Below, one piece after another: positions 15,823-20,560 of a stretch of DNA of 20,560 bases. The stretch covers positions 1-20,560 of the forward strand of contig JACVRM010000021.1 in assembly GCA_014534415.1 (NCBI GenBank), written 5' to 3'. Every line of letters begins with the position of its first letter. Position 1 is the stretch's first letter. The notes below the pieces were generated by a model. That model saw only the letters and a list, made by a program, of their open reading frames with translations, did no database searches and was not told the origin of the DNA. The stretch is from Thermoleophilia bacterium. GTDB taxonomy: Bacteria; Actinomycetota; Thermoleophilia; Gaiellales; Gaiellaceae. The position numbers were made by a program, and so were the translations under genes.

Positions 15823-17030
15823 AGCGCGACCTCGAGTGCTTCCCCGACAGCCAGCACGAGGGCGTCGTCGCCCGGACGGCCGACGAGCTGGACGGAGGCC
15901 GGCAGCCCGCCCTCCGCAGGACCGCAGGGAAGCGCGAGCGCGGGCCAGCCGAGGATGTTGATCGGGTACGTGAAGCGGATCACCGCGTCGCGGACGACGA
16001 GGTCGTCGACGGGCAGCGGCGGCGCCACGAACGCGAGAGTGGGCGTGACGAGCAGGTCTTCTTCCACCGCCTCCGCGAGGCGGGCGCGGTATCGCTCGCG
16101 CGCGCGCAGCCCCGCCTCGTACTCGTCGTCCGTGACCGCCAGGCAGCGCTCGATCTTCGTGCGGACGTTCTCGCCGTAACGGTCCGCGTGCGCGGCAAAA
16201 AGCTCGCGGTGCACGCCGGCGGCCTCGCGCATGAAGACGGCGCCGATGCCCTCGGGAAGCGGCAGCTCGAGGGTGCGCCGGCGCGGGAAGTGCGCAGCGG
16301 CAGCAGCCACCCGCTCCCGAACGAGCGGCTCGCAGAGATCGAGCCACGCTATGGCCACCGCGATCTCGTCGAGCGCCTCGATCTGCAGCGGGCGAAGCTC
16401 GGGCACGAGCGCCTCCATCATCGCCGTGCAGCCGCGTACGCTCGTCGCCATCGGGCCCGCGTGGTCGAAGCTCGGCGCGAGCGGGAAGCAACCGTCGAGC
16501 GGGACGAGACCGTGCGTCGGCTTGAAGCCGACGACACCGCAGCACGCCGCGGGAATGCGAATCGAGCCGCCCGAGTCGGAGCCGAGTGCCGCGTCCGCCA
16601 GGCCGGCGGCCAGCGCCGCGGCGGAGCCGCCGCTCGAGCCGCCCGCCATGCGGCCGGGCGCGACGGGGTTCGGCACCGTGCCGAAGTGCGGGTTCACCGA
16701 GGTGATCCCGTAGGCGAACTCGTGCAGGTTCGTCTTCCCGGCGTTCACGTAGCCTGCCGCCTCCAGCCGGAGCACGGCCTCTGCAGTCCGGCCGGGCACG
16801 TGGTCGCGAAAGATCGCCGACCCGTACGTGGTCGTCAGCCCTGCCGTGTCGAACAGATCCTTGACCGCGAGGCGGATGCCGGCGAGCGGCTCGGCGGGCC
16901 GTGCCAGGAAGATCCCGGGAGGTGCGCTAGTCGACGGCGAGGTAGATGAGTGCGACGACGACGGTGCCGGCGAAGAGCAGTACGAAGAGGCCGAAGAGCA
17001 GCAGGCCGAAGCGGACGTTCTTTCGGGCAA
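15819..17030 (-). CDS. Amidase signature family hydrolase
   Basis: An enzyme of the amidase signature family (Ser-cisSer-Lys triad). Numbered from TTG 17030: K57 in LAVKDLFDTAG, the loop GGSSGGS (130-136, cis-Ser S132), and nucleophile S156 in GSDSGGSIRIPAACCGVVGF. The substrate is unknown; GatA is unlikely without gatB/gatC nearby. The start is uncertain. Homology begins at about GIFLARPAEPLAGIRLAVKD, without the 50 or so helical residues usual before the catalytic lysine. TTG 17030 has GGAG 7 nt upstream but overlaps the preceding small gene by 104 nt, and its first 38 residues are Ser/Pro/Cys-rich, like a frame shadow. No ATG, GTG or TTG lies between it and the homology region; ATC 16913 or CTG 16907 are alternatives. 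The stop overlaps the HisN CTG. Confidence 0.82.
   Translation of the reverse strand: MPERTSASACCSSASSYCSSPAPSSSHSSTSPSTSAPPGIFLARPAEPLAGIRLAVKDLFDTAGLTTTYGSAIFRDHVPGRTAEAVLRLEAAGYVNAGKTNLHEFAYGITSVNPHFGTVPNPVAPGRMAGGSSGGSAAALAAGLADAALGSDSGGSIRIPAACCGVVGFKPTHGLVPLDGCFPLAPSFDHAGPMATSVRGCTAMMEALVPELRPLQIEALDEIAVAIAWLDLCEPLVRERVAAAAAHFPRRRTLELPLPEGIGAVFMREAAGVHRELFAAHADRYGENVRTKIERCLAVTDDEYEAGLRARERYRARLAEAVEEDLLVTPTLAFVAPPLPVDDLVVRDAVIRFTYPINILGWPALALPCGPAEGGLPASVQLVGRPGDDALVLAVGEALEVAL
15829..15833 (-). promoter_or_regulatory. Ribosome-binding site supporting the CTG start of the HisN-like gene
   Basis: GAGGT on the minus strand lies 6 nt before the CTG at 15822, within the last codons of the amidase gene. 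The spacing is ideal for initiation at that CTG. Confidence 0.5.
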
Positions 17031-17088
17031 GCTCGTGCTCCGACTCCCGCGGCTCGAAGGAGTCGTGCATGGCGGGCGCCTCGGTCAC
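16927..17088 (-). CDS. Small single-pass membrane protein of the oxidase cluster
   Basis: A 53-aa protein: a charged N-terminal half (FEPRESEHELARKNVRFG) followed by one hydrophobic segment of about 24 residues (LLLFGLFVLLFAGTVVVALI) and a short LAVD end. Its GTG overlaps the ctaB stop by 4 nt (GTGA), so it is translated with ctaB; an in-frame ATG at 17070 would give a 47-aa version. I do not recognise a named family. Small one-helix subunits and assembly factors are common in haem-copper oxidase operons, so a structural or assembly role in the cytochrome oxidase is a reasonable inference. It occupies the place after ctaB where subunit III or other oxidase genes might have been expected. Confidence 0.7.
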   Translation of the reverse strand: MTEAPAMHDSFEPRESEHELARKNVRFGLLLFGLFVLLFAGTVVVALIYLAVD

Positions 17089-18293
17089 GCCACGAGCGGG
17101 TCGACGGCCATCGCCACGAAGAGCAGGGCGAGGTACGCGAGCGAGTAGTGAAAGAGCACCGCTGCGCGTGCGGGTGTCGTCTCGCGGCGGAGCCGCCATG
17201 CGAGCCAGAGCAGCGCCCCGCCGAGCGCCGCGGCGCTGGCCGCGTACAGGAGCCCGAACATGTTCCACGCGAGCGGCAGCAGGGTCATCGCGACGAGGAC
17301 GACCGAGTAGACCACGATCTGCTTGGTCGTCTCGCGCTCGCCGCGCACGACCGGCAGCATCGGAACGCGCGCGGCCTCGTACTGCCGTCGGATCAGCAGC
17401 GCGAGCGCCCAGAAGTGCGGCGGCGTCCACAGGAAGACGACCGCGAAGAGGAAGAGCGCCGGCAGCGTCAGGTTGCCGGTCGCTGCCGCCCAGCCGACGA
17501 GCGGCGGCACGGCGCCCGCTGCCCCGCCGATCACGATGTTCTGCGGCGTTGTCCGCTTCAGCCAGCCGGTGTAGACGAGCACGTAGAAGAGGTTCCCAAC
17601 CAGCGCGAGCAGCGCCGTCAGCACGTTCGAGAGGCTCGCCAGCACGACGAACGAGCCCGCCGACAGCGCCAGCCCGAACTCGAGCGCGCGCGAGGGCGGA
17701 ACGCGTCCCGACGCGACCGGACGTCTCTCGGTGCGCTTCCCCATCAGGCGGTCGATGTCGCGGTCGATGACGTGGTTCAGCGCGCTCGCTCCGCCGCAGG
17801 CGAGCCCGAGGCCGAGCAGCAGCACGCCGAGGTCGCCCAGCGGCGGCGCGCCGCCCTCGCCGACGAACATCCCCGCCGCTCCGGTCAGCAGGAGCAGCGA
17901 CATGATGCGCGGCTTCGTGAGCGTCACGTAGTCGCGCGCCGGCGACCTTGTAACAGTCTGTTGCTTAGCGGGTTCGGCGGCGAAGGTGAGCGCAGCGGCG
18001 ACGGCGGCCGCGGCCAGCGCGAGCGCCGCGAGGGCGACGTGCAGGCCGGGGATGGTCACCGCTGCGGCGATCCCGAAGAGCGCGAGTGCCGCGACCGAGG
18101 GAGCGAGCAGTCGCCGGTGCACGACGCACGCCGCCGCGACGAGCGCCGCCAGCGGCGGCAGCGCCAGCGCCGAGAGCAGCCGGTGCGCGGTGCCGAGCTC
18201 GAGCGTGCCGCTCACGACGGCGACGGCGCACGCCGCGACGCCGGCGAGCGCGGTCAGCCGCAGCCACGGCCCCGGCGAGACGTTAGAGGGCAC
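17085..18293 (-). CDS. ctaB: Protohaem IX farnesyltransferase with an N-terminal CtaA-like membrane half
   Basis: A 402-aa polytopic membrane protein. Residues about 122-402 form a UbiA-superfamily prenyltransferase that makes haem O: YVTLTKPRIMSLLLLTG, then ASALNHVIDRDID with the prenyl-diphosphate/Mg motif (N173, D177, D181) and RTERRP (187-192), later WTPPHFWAL. Ahead of it, residues about 10-106 hold roughly four hydrophobic helices, with histidines H37 (GTAHRLLSAL) and H85 (IPGLHVALAAL) in the second and fourth. This pattern resembles one four-helix half of haem A synthase CtaA; the resemblance is my inference. A charged linker (AEPAKQQTVTRSPARD) joins the two. CtaB proteins are usually about 300 aa. 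The GTG start has AGGAG 4 nt upstream and overlaps ctaD by 11 nt. Confidence 0.92.
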   Translation of the reverse strand: MPSNVSPGPWLRLTALAGVAACAVAVVSGTLELGTAHRLLSALALPPLAALVAAACVVHRRLLAPSVAALALFGIAAAVTIPGLHVALAALALAAAAVAAALTFAAEPAKQQTVTRSPARDYVTLTKPRIMSLLLLTGAAGMFVGEGGAPPLGDLGVLLLGLGLACGGASALNHVIDRDIDRLMGKRTERRPVASGRVPPSRALEFGLALSAGSFVVLASLSNVLTALLALVGNLFYVLVYTGWLKRTTPQNIVIGGAAGAVPPLVGWAAATGNLTLPALFLFAVVFLWTPPHFWALALLIRRQYEAARVPMLPVVRGERETTKQIVVYSVVLVAMTLLPLAWNMFGLLYAASAAALGGALLWLAWRLRRETTPARAAVLFHYSLAYLALLFVAMAVDPLVA

Positions 18294-19929
18294 CCTGCTC
18301 CTGCAGCCGGCGCCGCAGGTCGCGCAGCGGCCGCGCGCTCGTCACGTAGGGGACGCGGTCGAAGTTGTGCGGCGGCGGCGGCGACGTCGTGTACCACTCG
18401 AGCGTGTCGGCCAGCCACGGGTCGTTGCCGGCGCGCGGCGTCCGTCCGCGGCGCGACCAGACGACGTTCACGAAGAAGAGCAGGACGCCGAGCCCCATGA
18501 TCCACGAGCCGATCGACGAGACGACGTTGTACTCCTCCCAGCTGGGCGCGTCCGGATACGTGTAGACGCGTCGCGGCATGCCGAGGAAACCAAGGAAGTG
18601 CTGCGGGAAGAACGCGAGGTTGAACCCGACGAAGGTGATCCAGAACTGCAGCTTGCCGAGCCGCCGCCCGAGGGTGCGCCCGAAGATCTTCGGCCACCAG
18701 TAATAGAGCGCGGCGAAGAGCGCGAACATCGCGCCGCCGAACAGCACGTAGTGCATGTGCGCGACCACGAAGTACGAGTCGTGCACCTGCCAGTCGAGCG
18801 GGAAGGCGGCCACCATGATGCCGGAGAGGCCGCCGATCGTGAAGACGCCCACGCCGCCGAGCGCGAACAAGAGCGGCGGGTCGAAGATCAGGTTCCCGCG
18901 CCAGGTCGTCGCGATCCAGTTGAAGATCTTCACGCCGGTCGGTACGGCGATGATCATCGACGAGATCATGAAGAACGCCTGGAGGCCGATGGGCAGCCCC
19001 ACCGTGAACATGTGGTGGGCCCACACGAGCATCGAGTAGAAGCCGATCGCGACCGTCGAGAACGCGATCGCCTTGTAACCGAAGATGGGCTTGCGGGAGA
19101 AGACCGGGATGACCTCGGAGAAGATCCCGAACGCCGGCAGGATGATTACGTAGACCTCGGGATGCCCGAAGAACCAGAACACGTGCTGGTAGAGCACCGC
19201 GTTGCCGCCCTTCTCCGGATCGAAGAAGTTGAACGTGCCCGGGAACTGCCGATTCAGGAGCAGCAGCGTCAACCCGGCCGAGAGCACCGGCATGATCACG
19301 ACCAGTAGCCAGGAGTAGACCTCGATCGACCACGCGAAGAGCGGCAGCCGCATCCACGTCATCCCGGCCGTTCGCATGTTGTGGATCGTGACAATGAAGT
19401 TGACGGCGCCCGCCACCGACGACAGCGTCAGGATGTGCAAACCGAGAATCCAGAGGTCCTGCCCGTTGCCCTCGCTGTGGATCGAGAGCGGCGGGTAGCC
19501 GTACCAGCCCGTCCGGGCGGCGCCGTGCTCGGCGAAGAACGAGCCGAGCAGCACGACGCCGCCGAGCACGAACATCCAGTACGAGAACGCGTTCAGGCGC
19601 GGGAAAGCCATGTCGCGCGCGCCGAGCATGAGTGGAATCAGGAAATTCGCGAAGCCGGCCCAGATCGGCACGAGCACGAGGAAGACCATGACCGTGGCGT
19701 GCATCGTGAAGAGCTGGTTGTAGGAGTCGCGCGCGATGAAGTCCGAGTCGGCGGTCGCGAGCTGCACACGCATGAGCATCGCCATGCCGCCTCCGGCGAG
19801 CATGAACAGCAGGCTCGTGACGATGTAGAGGATCCCGATTCGCTTGTGGTCGACCGTCGCGACCCAGCTCGCCACGCGGCCGTGGGTCCACGCCACCGGG
19901 TAGGCGGGCGCCTCAGCCCTCACCGCCAC
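18283..19929 (-). CDS. ctaD: Cytochrome c oxidase subunit I (haem-copper oxidase, A1-like)
   Basis: A 548-aa catalytic subunit with about 12 membrane helices, reducing O2 at the haem a3-CuB centre and pumping protons. Ligands, numbered from GTG 19929: low-spin haem H77 (FTMHATVMV) and H393; CuB H256 in WFFGHPEVYV with the cross-linked Y260 and proton-channel E258, plus H305/H306 (VWAHHMFTVG); high-spin haem H391 (VAHMHYVLFGG). The Glu in GHPEVY places it in the A1-type class. GTG 19929 is chosen because a perfect AAGGAGGT lies 7 nt upstream; GTG 19959 would add 10 residues without such a site. It overlaps the end of ctaC by 17 nt with this start, and ctaB by 11 nt. Subunit III (ctaE) does not follow it. 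Confidence 0.95.
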   Translation of the reverse strand: MAVRAEAPAYPVAWTHGRVASWVATVDHKRIGILYIVTSLLFMLAGGGMAMLMRVQLATADSDFIARDSYNQLFTMHATVMVFLVLVPIWAGFANFLIPLMLGARDMAFPRLNAFSYWMFVLGGVVLLGSFFAEHGAARTGWYGYPPLSIHSEGNGQDLWILGLHILTLSSVAGAVNFIVTIHNMRTAGMTWMRLPLFAWSIEVYSWLLVVIMPVLSAGLTLLLLNRQFPGTFNFFDPEKGGNAVLYQHVFWFFGHPEVYVIILPAFGIFSEVIPVFSRKPIFGYKAIAFSTVAIGFYSMLVWAHHMFTVGLPIGLQAFFMISSMIIAVPTGVKIFNWIATTWRGNLIFDPPLLFALGGVGVFTIGGLSGIMVAAFPLDWQVHDSYFVVAHMHYVLFGGAMFALFAALYYWWPKIFGRTLGRRLGKLQFWITFVGFNLAFFPQHFLGFLGMPRRVYTYPDAPSWEEYNVVSSIGSWIMGLGVLLFFVNVVWSRRGRTPRAGNDPWLADTLEWYTTSPPPPHNFDRVPYVTSARPLRDLRRRLQEQGAL

Positions 19930-20560
19930 CCGCGCCACCTCCTTCGCCGCCGAGCTCACGGCTCACGTACTGGAGCAGCGACCGCATCTGCACGTCGCTC
20001 CACCCCTCGCCGACGGCGGGCATCGCGCCGCGCCCCTCGCGCACGACCTCCTCGACGGCCTCGGCCTGCTCGACGATCGGACTGCCCGCGAGCGGCGGGC
20101 CGATCAGGCCCTCACCCTGCACGCCGTGGCACGTTGCGCAGGCGGCCTCGAACGTCGCCTCGCCGAGCTCGGCGGAGGGTTCCTCCTGCTCGGTCTGCTG
20201 CGCTTCCAGCCAGCGGTCGAACTCCTCGCCCGTCACGACCTCGACCTGGCCGTACATGGCGGCGTGCTGGATGCCGCAGAACTCGCCGCACACGATGCGG
20301 TGCAGGCCGGGGGCGTCGGGCCGCACCTTCATCTTCGTAGCGTCGCCAGGCACGGCGTCGCGTTTGCCCGCGAGCGTCGGCACCCAGAAGCTGTGGATTA
20401 CGTCGTGCTCGGGCGCCACGATCTCGAGCTCCGTGACGCGCCCGGCCGGGAGCATCAGCCGGTTGACCGAGATCACGCCGCCCGGGTACTCGAACTGCCA
20501 GTAGAACTGGCGGCCTTCGACCCGAACCTCGCCGCGCGGCTGGCCGGCCTCGGCGGGATC
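19913..20560 (-). CDS. ctaC: Cytochrome c oxidase subunit II with fused cytochrome c domain (partial)
   Basis: The C-terminal 215 residues are visible; the gene runs off the right edge, so the signal peptide and both membrane helices lie outside. The visible part begins in the cupredoxin domain (GRQFYWQFEYPGG). CuA ligands, numbered from the first visible codon, are H56 (DVIHSFWVP) and the loop CGEFCGIQHAAM (C91, E93, C95, H99, M102). A Glu/Gln-rich linker leads to a cytochrome c domain with CATCH (141-145) and probable axial M180 (GAMPAVGE). The fused cytochrome c marks a caa3-type oxidase. A Gly-rich tail (GGEGGGAGGGEG) ends the protein. The end overlaps ctaD, whose ribosome-binding site lies in the last ctaC codons. 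Confidence 0.95.
   Translation of the reverse strand, partial: DPAEAGQPRGEVRVEGRQFYWQFEYPGGVISVNRLMLPAGRVTELEIVAPEHDVIHSFWVPTLAGKRDAVPGDATKMKVRPDAPGLHRIVCGEFCGIQHAAMYGQVEVVTGEEFDRWLEAQQTEQEEPSAELGEATFEAACATCHGVQGEGLIGPPLAGSPIVEQAEAVEEVVREGRGAMPAVGEGWSDVQMRSLLQYVSRELGGEGGGAGGGEG
19937..19944 (-). promoter_or_regulatory. Ribosome-binding site deciding the ctaD start
   Basis: AAGGAGGT on the minus strand is a full match to the anti-Shine-Dalgarno core and lies 7 nt before the GTG at 19929. It favours that start over the upstream GTG at 19959. Confidence 0.65.

Noticed and set aside
15058..16545. A 495-residue version of the phosphatase starting far upstream
   Set aside because: The extra 240 residues lie antiframe within the amidase coding region, are Arg/Ala-rich and match nothing in the phosphatase family. 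The homologous N-terminus begins at the CTG.

Overview
The window is a very GC-rich chromosomal stretch with dense, overlapping genes. Several features suggest an actinobacterium: an ANTAR response regulator with a PdtaS-like kinase, OpcA next to zwf, promoters with a TANNNT -10 box placed 6-9 nt before GTG/ATG starts (leaderless transcripts), and a caa3-type oxidase with ctaC-ctaD-ctaB. A deep lineage such as Thermoleophilia/Gaiellales is my best guess from the gene content, but this is inference and no marker gene here proves it. I see no rRNA, tRNA, CRISPR array, phage gene or insertion sequence.

Layout. (1) 1-2914, plus strand: a GAF-type HisKA_2 histidine kinase (PdtaS-like), a YCII-domain protein and a VOC-fold protein overlapping by ATGA, a strong GC hairpin, then a leaderless receiver-ANTAR regulator (PdtaR-like). 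(2) 2924-6747, minus strand: an ABC-F ATPase and, upstream of it, a transketolase of the short animal-like type; each has its own apparent leaderless promoter. (3) 6779-13157, plus strand: a pentose-phosphate/glucose-6-phosphate operon, sORF-rpiB-tal-pgi-gnd-zwf-opcA, in which nearly all genes overlap. Its promoter is divergent from, and interlocked with, the transketolase promoter. (4) 13193-14909, plus strand: an ECF-like sigma factor overlapping a single-pass membrane protein with a duplicated extracytoplasmic module, probably its anti-sigma or sensory partner. (5) 14910-15057: a short intergenic stretch with a direct repeat and the terminator of the opposing operon. (6) 15058-20560, minus strand: ctaC (cut by the window edge), ctaD, ctaB with an N-terminal CtaA-like half, a 53-aa membrane protein, an amidase and a HisN-type phosphatase, all overlapping.

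How the parts fit. Transketolase plus the rpiB-to-opcA operon supplies the oxidative branch (zwf, its activator opcA, gnd), the entry isomerase (pgi) and most of the non-oxidative branch (rpiB, tal, tkt). Phosphogluconolactonase and ribulose-phosphate epimerase are not in the window. The minus-strand cluster builds a haem-copper terminal oxidase and its haem O. The amidase and phosphatase at its end are joined by overlap rather than by obvious function.

This is mainly a housekeeping region. The observations most worth a second look are the interlocked tkt/rpiB promoters, the 33-codon leaderless leader ORF coupled to rpiB, the apparent CTG start of the HisN-like gene, the half-CtaA fused to CtaB, and the duplicated ectodomain of the sigma-factor partner.
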